This document shows, piece after piece, positions 1 to 13,800 of a stretch of DNA of 64,000 bases (the first letter of the stretch is position 1; each line of letters starts with the position of its first letter). The notes below the pieces were generated by a model. It was not told where the DNA came from, searched no databases, and worked only from the letters and a program-made list of their open reading frames with translations. Position numbers and translations under genes: made by a program. The stretch lies in the NCBI RefSeq assembly GCF_000283155.1, contig NW_004454175.1, forward strand, positions 7,501,881 to 7,565,880. Direction: 5' to 3'. The stretch comes from Ceratotherium simum simum. Lineage: Eukaryota; Chordata; Mammalia; Perissodactyla; Rhinocerotidae.

Positions 1-489
1 GTTTGCTATTGTCTGCTCTTCTGCTAGAGTGTAGATGTCATGTGGAGAAGATTTGTCTGTCTTGTTTACTGCTCTTTTCTCAGGGCTTGAAAGAGTCCGA
101 GATAAGTACATGCCCAGTAATTGTTTCTGAATGAACTCAGTGATGCTTGAATGAATCTGGCTTCCACTTACTTCTACTAAAATAGCTCTCAGGGGTCCCC
201 AGCAAACTCTTGGTCACTATTCTCTATGACTGGAGAATACTTGAAGAGTGATCACCACTTCTTGAAACTCTCCCCCGAAACTTCAGCGTCATTGTATTGT
301 CTTAGGTCTGCACCTTCTTGTCCTCCCTGGAGTTTCTTGTCCCCTCTGCTCTTTAAATTAGGTATTTCACTTGGACCTAAGCTCTTTTATCCTTTATTCC
401 TTTGATAAAATCATTCACTGTGTTTGGCGCCAGTGATTGTGTCTACAGAGCTGATTCCCACGCTTAGTTCATTTAAAAAAAAAATAATA

Positions 490-900
490 ACATTCAGTGA
501 GTATCTGAAATGTAACAAAAACTATGAAAAGAGCTGAAAATAATCTTAGTCCTGACCTCCAGGACCTCGGAATCTAGAAAAGACACAAACGTGAGTAAAC
601 AATTAAATATAACATGGTAAAAAACACATTATTAGTAGATACAGAGTGGAAGCAATTCATTTTGGGTCCAGAAGGTTTCACAGAGAAAGTAGTATTTGAG
701 CAAGACAAGTGTAGGAATTTTTTAATTGGAAAATACAAGGTGAAGGGCACTTCACAAGGGGAAGAACGTGTGTGCTTAGGGAATGATGGATAGACACGTT
801 TGAGAAGAGGAAAGGATCTGTGATGAGTGGTGCATGGATTTTTTTTTTTTTTGCTACAAGGGAAATGACATGATCAGAATTTGTAAAGAGGTCTGGTAGC
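490..900 (-). repeat. LINE-2 fragment (probable)
   Basis: Degenerate but recognisable antisense L2 3'-region pattern: a 'cctccaggacctcggaatct' type stretch, then AAACAATTA, then 'gtagtatttgagcaagac'. Boundaries approximate. Confidence 0.45.
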
Positions 901-984
901 TGTTATTGCAGAAACTCATTACTGCAACATTATCGAATGTCTTGTTGTAATAACTCATCTTCCAATTTTAGAGATAGCAGTTGA

Positions 985-1505
985 CCAATCCATGCCCCAC
1001 TGCTGCTGGAATAAGGTTCCAAAGGCGAGCCTCAGTTGTGTCACCTCTCAACTCAGAAACCTTCAGTGGCTCCCTATTGTTCCCTAAATTGAGAATAAAT
1101 TTCCCCCAGTATCCAAAGTCCCACACCATAAGACTCCAATCTGACTTTTTTTGTCTTGTTCGTTAAACGTACCATTCATTATAGCCACATTATTTGAGAT
1201 TTGTTTTGCTGATGATTTTCTCTGTATTTCAAAGTTATGCCCATCCTTCAATAGCCACGTTGAATACCATCTCCTTTATGAAATCTCTCTTTGCTCTCAC
1301 AATTAGATATGCTCTCCTTTCTTCTTGATATTGCAAAGCGATACTTCTAAGTCATTTACAGCTTGTGCTAAGCCTTCCCTGTAACTGTGGGCTTCTTCAG
1401 GAAAGGGAGTGTGTCTTACACACACACGGCCTTGCCCATTACTCCTTCACTCTTTGCACAGTGCATTGCTTTTAGTAGGAACTTGATAAATATTTGTGAA
1501 ATTGA
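985..1505 (+). repeat. LINE-2 fragment (probable)
   Basis: It resembles the L2 3' end in sense orientation: CTTCAGTGGCTCCCTATTG at about 1060 and a terminal AGTAGGAACTTGATAAATAT near 1473. Decayed. Confidence 0.5.
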
Positions 1506-1769
1506 ATTATTGAAATGATTTATTGGGTTTTCAAAGCTAGAGATCATGAGTTTGACAATTTTTTGTGTCCTCTGAGCTCTAATCATACTATTATATGTGT
1601 TGACATACTTGATCAATATTTATTGAATTGAACTGAGATTTGTGTACTAAGCTCAGCCCAACTTGTTTGAAGCATTAGAAAAAAATCCATATCCAATTAC
1701 AACAGTAAATCATGTGTAAAGTCGTCAGGGAGTGTTATAATGACACCTTTTCTTCTCGTTTCTATCTAG

Positions 1770-1881
1770 GGAGCGGTAATGAATGAAATGGAAACAGAGC
1801 TCATTGGAAGTGACAAATATGCTGCAAGATTTGGGGAATCTATAGTTAATCTTGGCGACATTGATAATGATGGCTTTGCAG
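1770..1881 (+). CDS. ITGA4: ITGA4 exon (about human exon 10): propeller blade, calcium loop
   Basis: 112 nt, entered in phase 0 after tctatctag and left after one base of a codon (donor gtaatt). It encodes [17 protein letters not shown]...[11 protein letters not shown]. The Asp residues of the DxDxDG loop are all present, and the final Asp is completed by the next exon. This is the first exon seen; the preceding 1769 bases show no recognisable earlier ITGA4 exon. Confidence 0.95.
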
Positions 1882-4800
1882 GTAATTAAAAGTATCTAAT
1901 TTCGTACTTGATTTCCACTTTTAAAATGGTACATGGAAAAGAACATGATGGGATTTTATGTTTGCTTTTCTATAGAAAATGGAGCCAGGATGGTGCACTG
2001 TTTTTTTCTTTTTAGTGTCACACCTAACTTCTCCTCAGTTGTCAGCTATTGATTCTTACTATTGTTAATATAGGGTGATAGTCAAAATACCTTATTTCAC
2101 TGATTCTACAGCACCATTGATTATAAGTTGCATCATTGTTTTATGTGCCTCCAAAACTATGGTACCTATTGAACTGTGACCCACCATTTTTCTGTTTTAA
2201 GAAGGATTCTGATTTCAGAAATGTGAAATGTGAAAAAAATGTGTATTGTAGACTCATTGGACCATAGTATTTAACTATCAGTGCAGTAAAGACACTGACA
2301 AAACCCAACAGAGGCTGGCTGCAGAGCTGGAGCAGGGTTCTGGAAGCCCCCTGCTGTTCCAGGCATTCCTTGTTCAGCTGCTGCTTTGTGGGGGGATTTG
2401 GGGGATCCCAGGAGAGAATCCTGAGCAGTATTGAGGGGGCAACTGGCAGACTCAGGGACAGTGGCTATTTACCAACTGATATGGAAGCATTTCAATAATG
2501 GAATAGGTGGTGACTATTGCCTGGATATCAGCCCTGTTATTGAAGAATATATCTCCACCAGCCTTCCCTCTTAAAATTTGCTTTTTTCAATCTAGTTCTG
2601 AGTAGTAACCAAGTCTGTTAACACTGTGCATAAAATGATGAATGAGGGGCCAGCCCGGTGTCATAGTGGTTAAGTTCACACACTCTGCTTCGGTGGCCCA
2701 GGGTTCGTGGGTTCAGATCCCGGGCGCGGACCTACACACTGCTCATCAAGCCATGCTGTGGCGCCATCCCACATACAAAAAATAGAGGAAGATTGGCACA
2801 GATGTTAGCTCAGGGCTAATCTTCCTCAAGCAGAAAAAGAGGAAGATTGGCAACAGATGTTAGCTCAGGGTGAGTCTTCCTCAACAAAAAAAACACACAA
2901 AAAAACAAATGTCAATGACAAAGCTGAATTATTCTTATAATTAGGTTGAGTTGTAAAAGTGTCACGGACAGTAGGCAAGTTCCCTTATCAAAGTCACTCC
3001 AATACTTGGGAAGATCCCAGGCAATTTTCCAGTGTTGTGACAGACAGACAGAAAGTGTTCTGTCTGTGAGACTTAGGAAGAGGAATTGAGAGGGGACCCA
3101 CAGGGCACGGTGCAGTCTTTCAGAGTGCATATAAGAACCTGGTTTCAGACAGCACTCTTTGTTTTGTAGTCCTCAGGACTCAACTCGTAAGGGTAATGTC
3201 TTTATCTTTGGAAGATAATTATTCAAATGATAGTTTTCAATATTTCAGCACATTTTTGTGCTATTTATAATTCCATTTATAAATCACAATATATTTACAT
3301 TTAGTGGCCAGATTAATGCTGATTCACTTCAGTTCATATAATACCATATATCTTTTGCTACTTTGTCTAGTTTTAATTTTTTCTTTTTCTCTCAGTTTTA
3401 TTGAGATATAATTGACATATAACATTGAATAAGTTTAAATTATACAACATAATGATTTGATATATGTATATATTGTGAAATGATCACCACACTAAGTCTA
3501 GTTAACATCTATCACATCACATAGTTACAAAATTTTTTTCCTTTTGGTGAGAACTTTTAAGATCTACTCTCTTAGCAACTTTCAAATATACAATACAGTA
3601 TTGTTAACAATAGTCACTATGTTGTACATGAAAGCCCCAGGACTTATTTATCTTAGAACTGGAAATTTGTATCTTTTGACCACCCTCACCCAATTCCCCC
3701 GCTCCTCAACCTCCCCTCCCCCACCTCTGGCAACCACCAATCTGATCTCTGTTCCTATGACTTTGGTTTTTTTCAGATTCCACATGTAAGTGAGATCATA
3801 CAGTATTTGTCTTTGTCTGTCTGACTTACTTCACTTAGCATAATGCCCTCAGGGTCTGTCCGCGTTGTCACAAATGGCAGGATTTCCTTTTTTTAGTGGC
3901 CGAATAGCATTTTTATTTTCCCCATGAGTAGGCATTTTCTACATTTTAAATATTAACAAGACCATGCTGCTTTGGAAGTAGCCTCAGTGTGTTCTCGTTC
4001 TTCACGGAGCTCTCTCATTCCATTCTACCACATCTGCCTGGGTGAGACAGCAGGGCATCTGCATTTTATTTTTCATTATGTGTTTCCCTATTCCTTTTTC
4101 TCATCTTCTGTCTTAGTTTATTTTCCTGGGATAGATGGATGACGTTACTTCGTGTTCATGGCAGGGCGTGTGGGATTGTATAGAAAAAAGATGAAAACCC
4201 CACCTGTTCTTTTTCCTTGCACCTCCCATCTTAAATGCAAATTAGACTTAATGTCCCTTTACTTTGCACAATTTTGTGGTGCTTTGCATACAGACCTCAG
4301 TTATTTTGGCATTCATCATATCGTTTTCTTTTTATTGTTCTTCAAAAGGAAGAAATCAGCTTATACTTCTTGTGTCCTTAGAAAAGAAAAGCAAGCCATT
4401 TTCTAAGAAGATAACCAATCTGGCAAGAGTCCAGTGTAAAATTCTCATCAAATGTATGAGAAAGTTACAGAATAGGTAGGTAATAAATAGACAGACCTAC
4501 TCGACTGATGTGACGAGACAGACAGGCAGAGAGATAGCATTTTGGATTTCAGCCATAAAATAGATTTGGCAAGACCACTTGTTTTTGGTTTAGGTTTTTC
4601 ACCTTGAGCCTTATCACCTGACTTTTAGACTATATGTTTGAATATTTTTTGAGCAGAACCGTAATAAAGTTCTACAATTTTAAATTAAGATGTATTATTA
4701 TTTTATGTGCCCCTGAAATAAATATTGATATATTATCAAATCAATAACTGAACACTTCTTTGACACACAGGAGCAAAAGTTGCGAGGAGGGAGAACACGG

Positions 4801-7800
4801 GGCATCACCTCTGTTGTCACTGATTTATAGAGCGTGGTGATGGAGCCCACAGGCTCTGGAGCCAGGCTGCAGGGTTAAATCCCAGCTCCACCACATCCTG
4901 GCTCTGTGACTTTGAGCAGGCTACACTCTGTGCCTCAGTTTCCTCACCTGTAAAAAGTGGGGATCAAAAAGTATTTGTTTAATCAAAAAGTATTGAAGGT
5001 TACATAAGATACATGGGTAAAGCTCCTAGCACAGTGTCTGCATTGTCAACATTATTGAAGGGTCATAATCCCTTTTGTGACAAGGGTCACAAATATTATT
5101 AATAATAATTGTTATGATTTATACTAACAGAATGAAATAAAATGTTCAGATGAAAGTAAAAACAGTTGTCAAATATCTTGGTGTTTGTTCTGTATGTTGG
5201 TCCCAAATTGAGTTGCATAGGCGTGGAAAAACATTACTTATTAATAAGTATTTTCCTCATTTCCATAATGATAGCTAGAATTTGAGTATGTTATATAATA
5301 GATCTAAGTGTAATCCTAGGAAGTAAGAGTTTGGCTCTATATATAAGATAGCCAATGACTGGATATACCCATATGGCTTCTGTGTGGAATTAAATGGATC
5401 TGGGCCTTTTTAATACTTCAGCTGAAAAGACTTACCTATATTGTTTCAAGACGTTTGCCTTAATATAGATTACTAGTGCTAATAACTGATAGTGCAAGAA
5501 TTTCTGTGTATCAACAACTTCATAACCAAGATTTCTTATCTTTTCCTATATTATCATCAAGAATCAAGGTATAGAATTCTAGTTACTAAGGAGTAGCCAC
5601 AATGGTTGAAGTGTAAACCTAGCCCTGATGAATGAAGTTGCTAACTGATCTTGTTTTCAGTGGCTGCAGGATACTTCTTCTCTCTTCCGCTCCCCTTCTC
5701 TCTTTCTCTTCCTTCCCGCTCCTCCCCCTCACGTTTCTGTATGTATTTAGTCTGCGCATATATGGCTGCAGCGATTCCAGATTAGTTGTCATCTTCCTGT
5801 GTGCTGTGCTGCCTCTTGCTCCCCTGCTAGTGCACAGGCTGTTTCCTCTGTCTAAGGCGCCTTTTCTCTTCCCCAGTTGAAGACCTGGCTAAGACCTATC
5901 AATACTTTAATCTCAGCTTGGGCATCATCCCCTATGAGAAGTCTTCCCTAACTCCCACCACCTTCTCCTTGCATACTGTCTTATTATTTTGTTTTTACTT
6001 GCTGTTCTTCCCCATAGACTATCAGTTCCTTTTGTGTACTGCCCTGTATTGCTAGCTCCTGGCAAATGCCTGGAATACAGTAGGTACTCAATAGTTGTCC
6101 ACTGAATGAATAAATGAATAGGCGTATTTGTATGTGAAAATTTAAAATAGTTTGCACAAGGCAAAAGAGGCTAGCCTTAGTATGTCTAAACAAAATCAGT
6201 ATAAGGTGTGTCTATCATTTAATTTTAGATGCAAATAGAAAAGCTTTCATTTTTAAAATTGTATGGCATTTGGCATAGAGTTTTATATCAAAGATGTAGT
6301 TATTCCCACTGAAATCGCAGTCAAAAATTACTATTGTAGTTGTTAAAAAGGTTTTAGATCTGATAAACTGCGATAAGTAATGAGTACAATGAAAGCAAAC
6401 TTTCTGTATTTTAGGTTTATATTAAAGTAATAAGAAAACATTGCATACGAAGAAATGTATGAATATAATCAAATAAACATAATACTTGGTAAAAATAATG
6501 AAATACTCTTGCAACTATAGAATATTATTTTTCTCCTACTTGTTATATATTTATAGCACTTAAGCAACCATGTCATTCATAGTTTCTATTTTCTCTTGGT
6601 TTTCTTATGTGAGTTGCTCAAATCTTTTTTTTCTCCTGGTGTCATAATCTGATGTGAATCTTAAAGTCATAAAGGTGATGCAGTCATTATTTTACAGAAT
6701 AAATTAGTTTTCTGAAACCTTGTGTGTGTGTGTAAATATAGATATCCTTAACAAATTCCTTGATCATGTTCATTGGAACAGGAATTAATTTGGAAGTCAT
6801 TTTGCAAATAAAATATAGCCTAGAGCTCAAAATAAGGATTCTTGTGTTTATAATATTCATAGATGATAATAACTCATTATGTGCTACGTACGCTCTATGT
6901 ACTTTACATGAGTTACGTCCTTCTATGCTGAGGGTGGGTACTCTTCTGCTCCTGTGCTGCAGGTGAGAGAACCGAGACACAGAGAGGTTAAGAAATGGAC
7001 CCAGTGTAGCACAGGTGGGCACGAGGGCAGAACTGGGGTCAGGCCCCAGCTGTCTGGCTGTAGAGCCCATGCCCTTAGCCATTCTGTTAGACTGCCTCTA
7101 AGACCAGTTCACTCTGCTTCTTCCGCACACAAACTATTTTGTACAATTCTGTATATCATGAAGAAGATAGTATTTTGTAACGTTTTTTCTGTCCAATGGG
7201 AAAACTGTTAGTTTTTGATAAGAAGGAGTTTTCTTATATTACACAATATGAATTAAGGAGCACGGAGGTTAGTTTTGAGAGTTGCCTTCTTTGTATCAAG
7301 AATTTATTTTTCTGCCATTTAAATTCATGAATAGATATTGCTATTGGAGCTCCACAAGAAGATGACTTGCGAGGTGCTATTTATATTTACAATGGCCGAG
7401 CAGATGGGATCTCTCCAGCCTTCTCACAGGTAGGGTGCTATTATATTTTCAAAAGAAGCGCTGGTAACAAAAGCTTCCTTAAAACTTCTGGTGTTAATGT
7501 GGACTGATTTTTCTTAATTTGCTCTTTCAAATGCTTAATAGTCGATTTCACCACTTTCTTTTAAGTAGATGGTCTCATTTTTAGGGTCATTAACAACTCT
7601 TTGAAACCATTTTTCTTTTCATAAATAAGAGTTCTAGTTCACTTCCATTCAAGTTTGTCTTTAACCTATTAAATATTTCTCTCGGGGCCGGCCGGATGGT
7701 GCAAGCGGTTAGGTGCGTGCGCTCCGCTGCGGCAGCCCTGGGCTTCGCCGGTTGGGACCCCGGGTGCGCAACCACCGATGCACCGCTTGGCAACCCGTGC

Positions 7801-10800
7801 TGTGGCGGCATCCCGTATAAAGTGGAGGAAGATGGGCACGGATGTTAGCCCAGGGCCAGTCTTCCTCACCAAAAAAAAAAAAAAAAAAAAAAGATTTCTC
7901 TCTCAATTTCATGAAATTTATGTTCTGAGGGAATATCCATACTATTCCAGATAAACCCATTTGGATTTGATTAACTGTGTTTTGCCTTGTGGCTAGAGCT
8001 GCATATTTCATGGAGATTGCACAGCGAGAGAAACACTCATGTGACGCTGTGTGTTCCTTCCAGTGCAGAGCAGTAAGACCATCGCACTTGAACAAAGGTC
8101 CCTGATCTAACTCTGACTTCGCTTTTATCTTCTGAAAAATCAGGGCCTTTCAGTGCATAGAAAAAACTACATACGGATGTAGAGAAGAAAAGTTTTCCCA
8201 AAGATAGTTTTATGGAAACATTAGCTAATACTGTTATTTTTGATTAGGCAAAAATAGGCAAATGGTTGTCTTATTTAACATGAAAGATATATACTTGTCT
8301 AGTAAACAATACTAATTTTCAAGTATGGATAGCAGCCTGATACTTATAAATCAGTGTCTGGACGTGAAATGGACATGTGAAATGGGGAGCACATATCTGA
8401 CTTGAGTTGTCCTTGTCAAATGCTAGGAAGCTATCTGGCTAAGTAAGGTGCCTTTCATCTTAAACCTGAGTAGTAGGCTCCACTCAGTTGTTACCGATGT
8501 CTAATCCCAAATTACTTGTTTGGTTATTGACGTTGGTCAGGAAAATAAATACAGGGCCTGAGAGAAGACTGGAGAGAGGGAGACAGGACTGTTCTAGAAG
8601 ATCTATACCACATAATTTTCCCTTTGCTCACAAAGTAAAGAAAGTAATTTTTTTTCTTGTCATAAAATGTCAACTGCCCACTTCAAGCTGGCAACTTTTG
8701 TTTCTCTTAGACACAAGTATTTGACTTAACTACAATGCATTTTGTTAATAAATGTGCCAGGACATGGGAAGGCTCATTATTTAACTAAATCACTGCTTCT
8801 CTGGGATATTAGGTGTTCAAAATTGCGTCCCACTCAACTTATCTATTTTTCAGAGAATTGAAGGACTCCAAATCAGCAAGTCGTTAAGTATGTTTGGACA
8901 GTCTATATCTGGACAAATTGATGCAGATAATAATGGATATGTAGGTGAGTTAAAATTGACTGTATTTTATAAATTGGGGTGGGCTCTACTGTGGGCGTTG
9001 CTTTATTGTGAAGCACATTACGCTAGTATGGAAGAGTTTTAACTTACTGATTTTTTTCCCTTCATTTTTAAAGCTCTTTTGAATTTAAGGATGGGTCAGA
9101 AATGATCAAGTAATTCCTGAGCTTTACACTGGTAGTTACTTAAGGCTTTAGTCTTTGTTCTTGAAAAAATGAAAAGCATCCGTGAAAATAAATCAAACAT
9201 ATAATGATAAAAAGAAACTTTTTTTTTTTTGTAATTTGAAAGGATATTTCTGGGTGAATATTTTTAGTCCAAAAATTGAATTTTGTTTTAGTAAACCTAT
9301 CTGTATAGTATCATAAATTTATATCATAAAGTTTATGTTATTATATTACAAAGGGATGAATGTCATTGTAAATGAGTAGATTCAGACGAATATGGAATGA
9401 ATCTTAAGACGTAAGCATATCTTTGCTAATTTTCTATGAATAGTGTTTTGATATAGTCAAAAGGTGATATGTAGTTAGGTATTTATGGCTGAAAAGTAAT
9501 TTTCTTTGACTAATGATGATGATTAATCTGCGTTGTTTTTCATCCTTCAGATGTAGCAGTTGGTGCTTTTCGGTCTGATTCTGCTGTGTTGCTAAGGTGA
9601 GGGTGATAGATCTCACTGCTTAATGACAGTTGGGCTTAATTGTAAATGATGGGAGGCAATTCTTAAAATCAGCAGTGGTGGTGACCTCATAATGCTCTTT
9701 TTGGTATTCTGAAATTTAATTATTGAACTTTAGGGTACTTTTCCCACTTTACATAGATAAAATTAAACAAATCATCAAAGTCAATATTTGTATAAATTTA
9801 AATGAAAATTGCTCTTCCAACTACATGGAAATGTAATTGAGTATATACGCACATCCTATTAATAAAGCAGTTCTGTGAAATTACTTGATCAATGGAAACT
9901 GACAAAACAAATGCAATTGCCTTTTTAAGGGAAAATAATTATGTAATTAATATTGCTAATTTCATTTCCTCCTTAGGACAAGACCTGTAGTGATTGTGGA
10001 AGCTTCTTTAAACCATCCTGAGTCAGTAAATAGAACGAATTTTGACTGTATTGAAAATGGATTGCCTTCTGTGTGCATGGATCTAAAACTCTGTTTCTCA
10101 TATAAGGGCAAAAAGGTTCCAGGTTATATTGGTAAGGGTGCCCTTACAGAATTAATGCCTGAAAGAATGTGCACTTCGCTTCACTCATTAATCTCCTAAT
10201 CATCTTTGGAGCCCTCACTGTGTTGCACCATGGAGGTCTTCTTTAGGATAGGAGAGAGCAGCCACCTGATGGTGCTTTCTTCCTCATCTTCCATATTCTC
10301 ACATTGTTCTCACCTATGAGTGGAGCCCATTAAAGCTCTAGTTGTTTAGAGGTTATAGCAAGATGCGAAGCAAGAGTATCACTTGCTATATTATTTGAGG
10401 TGAATGAACTGGGCATACTCTGTGGTCTCTTTAGAACAGAAAGAACATTACCACAGCTCCTCCTCCATTTTACTGGGCTCCTTAAAGCCTGGAGCTGGCT
10501 TAAGCTGGAAGGCCTGAGAGGGAGAAGATTCTTTTCTTCATGTCCTATCCTGTTTGAGTAATTGAAGAAGCTTATCTGGAGTCTAGACCCTGATTCTAAT
10601 TCCGATAAATAACACACATCTCTTAAGGATTTACTATGACTATCAGCTCCTGAGAGCCATGCCCATTTCCCTATGCATAGGCAACTCTCAATTATCTGCT
10701 CTGGAGAAATAGCATTGATATGGCTCATCCAAAATTGTGGTTAATCCCAAATCACATATATGTGACTTGATAAGTATTACATTTTTTCTAGCAGGTTAAT

Positions 10801-13800
10801 GTTCCTAATTATGTTACATTTAAGCTAATATTAGAATAACTACTAATGAAACTAGCTCATGGTAGGAGAGAGGCATACCTGAGTTTGTCATTTGGACGTT
10901 ACTAATTCACAAAGTTCATGAGCCCCACAAGACCCATCAAGAGATGATTAGTCATCATCTTAACATCCTGAAGGACAGCAAATACTTCTTGAACCAAACT
11001 AAGGATATGTAACAGAGGTCTCAGTCTGAATTAGCCTGTAATGAGAAGTACAGATTGAGCCTGGTATCTCTACTTTAGATCAGACTCATTTTTGATAGTG
11101 CTCTGCAAAAGTCTTTTGTTAAAGATGCAGTGATAGGACAGTGGGCAAAACCTTCATCTGGTTATTGACTGGAGAAGTGGCAGCTGGAGAGCGTGACCCC
11201 AGTAACACAGACAAGCTGCTAGGTTATCTGAAAGATGCATGGTAAATTGATAGGATAATTTCTCTTTATGTAAAATCTGTGCTTATTGTACTACCAATTC
11301 CATTGTGACCAGATAGTTTTTAAAATGGTTGAAAATAAATATATGAATCATAAATGATCACAGCATTGTTACAAAAACATGCTTTAGAGTTGTCATAAAA
11401 TGACTCCTTGGGAGAAATAATTCACATGGTAAGCCTATTTAATAAAACCGGGACATTTTGCTTCTTATTGTGAGTGGATTTTTATTCAGCCTTTTTTCAT
11501 TTACTTTTTGTCTGAAGTCAGGGTGATGAATTTATAGATGGCTATTTCAATTGCAACTCTATCTCCGAGGCACTGAATTTCAGTTATTGTAATTTTGAAG
11601 CCAATTGATTTGGACTTTATTATTTATTTTCTAAATGAAAGAAAAGTTCAGAGATTTATTTAAAATTTGTAGGAGTAATACAGGTTTTATACTTATGTTT
11701 CCTTGAAATAAGTAGATAAAATCCTTCCAGAAGAGTGAGTTACTCCTAAAATGTAAACGAACATTTGAAGAATTATATAAATTCTATAAAAATCACTTAT
11801 AATTATTGCTCCTACATAATGAGTGACATCTCAGAAGACTATTAGATGTAGCTTGCTTTGCAAAGAATCCTTTTTTAAATTTGTTTATTGAGGTGTAATT
11901 GACATACAACATTAAATAAGTTTTAGGTGTACAACATAATGATTTGATATTTGTATATATTGTGAAATAACTACAATAAATCTAGTTAACATCTGTCACC
12001 ATACAGAGTTCTAAAAAATTTTTTTTCTTGTAGTAACTTTTAAGATTTACTCTTGTAGCAACTTTCACATATGCAATACAGTATTGTTAATTATAACTAA
12101 GCTGTAATTACATCCCCAGAACTTATTTATATTAGAACTGGAAGTTTGTACCTTTTGACTCCCCTCTACCCATTTCGCCCACCCCTACCTCCTGCCTCTG
12201 GCAACCACCAATCTGACAAAGAACCCTTTTAGATTCAAGAAATAGTTCTTCCTTTCTTGGTAAGATCTGGCTTGGAGTTTTTGGTTGCTTGTAAATTTCC
12301 ATTTTTTTTTGCTTATTGAAGGTCTTCTTTAGCAAGTGATTATTTACTATGTCAGATTTGAAATAAATTTTTACCGAACTGACGGAATATTGATTGAGAG
12401 AATGTCTATCTATATTTGTTTATTTTTGCACGAATCAACACTAGAAGTTCAAACTAGAAACCAGTAAAAACATGGAGGAGAAATAATCGGGGCATAGGGC
12501 TGGAGAGGAGATGTCTGTGAGTCGACTGTTTACATAGATTTGACTTTTGAACCATATGTTCACTGTACAGTAAAAAAATATCCAAAGAAAAATGGCAACC
12601 CCTCAAATTGGAAACAAACGGAAATAAAAGATCTAACTATATATGAAATTAGTTATGTAACCACACAAGATAGAATTATTCTAAGTGATGTTTGAGCACA
12701 GTACTCTGCCTGTACTTCCTTAGTGGAACGTTCTAAAGACAAAAAAAACTCAAAGAAATCTGAAACTTTATCCAGGACTTTTATTATTAGTAACAATTTT
12801 GATATTGTACTTTTGAAATGTTCATATATAGGAGGATTAAGCAAATAACTAAAGATGTTAATATTAACAATAGAAACCTAGAGAAAAGTTAATAAATCTT
12901 TTTTAATTTATAAAAAATTTTTGAAATTTGTAGTTTTAAGTTGTTCCCTCTTTCATATTTCAGGTTAGTTTTTAAAAAGCTATTTAGTGAAGAGAATTTA
13001 AGACATTTCCAGTATTCTATATAACTTTGACTATTATCACTTCGAAAATAATGAAGTAAATGCCTTTAGATAATTATTTATATTAATTGCAATTCTTTCT
13101 ACATTTTTGCAGTTTTGTTTTATAACATGAGTCTGGATGTGAACCGAAAGGCAGAGTCTCCATCAAGATTTTACTTTTCTTCTAATGGGACTTCTGATGT
13201 GATTACAGGAAGCATAAGAGTATCAAGCAAAGCGGCTAGCTGTAGAACCCATCAAGCATTTATGCGGGTAATGTAAACTAGTTTTTTTAATGAATATGTA
13301 AACTTCAATATTCTCAATACGCTAAAAATCTTATTGCATTGGCATCTTCTTATAAAATGTTGTTAAAAGCAAGTGTTATCCCCTCCTCAACTAGCTGACC
13401 TGTTGTTCCAGAGTCAAAATGTTAGATAATCCTGTCACCTGGATAATTCAATGTCTACTTTTTGTTTCACATTTATCACTTTTTACTGCATCACTATTTT
13501 TAAAGATTTGCCTTTTTTTCCTACAATTGCTGTTTTCCTATCCCTGTTTATGTACTTGCCTAGAAATGTACATATTGAGTAGCTCTGTGGAGCCTCAGAT
13601 CTATTCTCCCGTAGGGTTTTTAGGGGAGTGGGCGGGAGGTGGGGAAGTTGGTTTGTTTTTCATGTGACTCTGATGAAGCTGGATCCAATATGACTGCTTT
13701 TGGATTATGTCTTTGTCTCCGTGCCAGCATTGTCAGTGGTGTCAGTGGGAACTTGCACAGTTGTAGCGTGGCGGGGATCATCTGTGGGCAAGGACCTCGG

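Larger units (their letters stand above)
1..1769 (+). other. ITGA4: ITGA4 intron upstream of first visible exon
   Basis: No exon recognised. It holds probable LINE-2 pieces (about 490-900 antisense and 985-1505 sense). The remainder is unique-looking AT-rich sequence. Confidence 0.6.
1882..7334 (+). other. ITGA4: ITGA4 intron, repeat-bearing
   Basis: 5.5 kb. It contains an ERE (2646-2907), a LINE-1 3' end (3393-3955), a MIR (4838-5045), an L2 (about 5640-6118) and a MIR (6868-7102). Bases 2000-2640, 3000-3390, 4000-4830, 5050-5630 and 6120-6860 show nothing further, apart from a pyrimidine-rich tract at about 5676-5729. Confidence 0.6.

Noticed and set aside
6687..7082. 131-aa frame on the - strand
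   Set aside because: Overlaps a MIR and a TG microsatellite; the YIYTHTQ part is translated simple repeat.
7709..8095. 128-aa frame on the - strand
   Set aside because: Half of it is a translated ERE and its poly-A tail (the Phe run).
10330..10728. 132-aa frame on the - strand
   Set aside because: Intronic, with no recognisable domain and no repeat. Conservation data would be needed to keep it.
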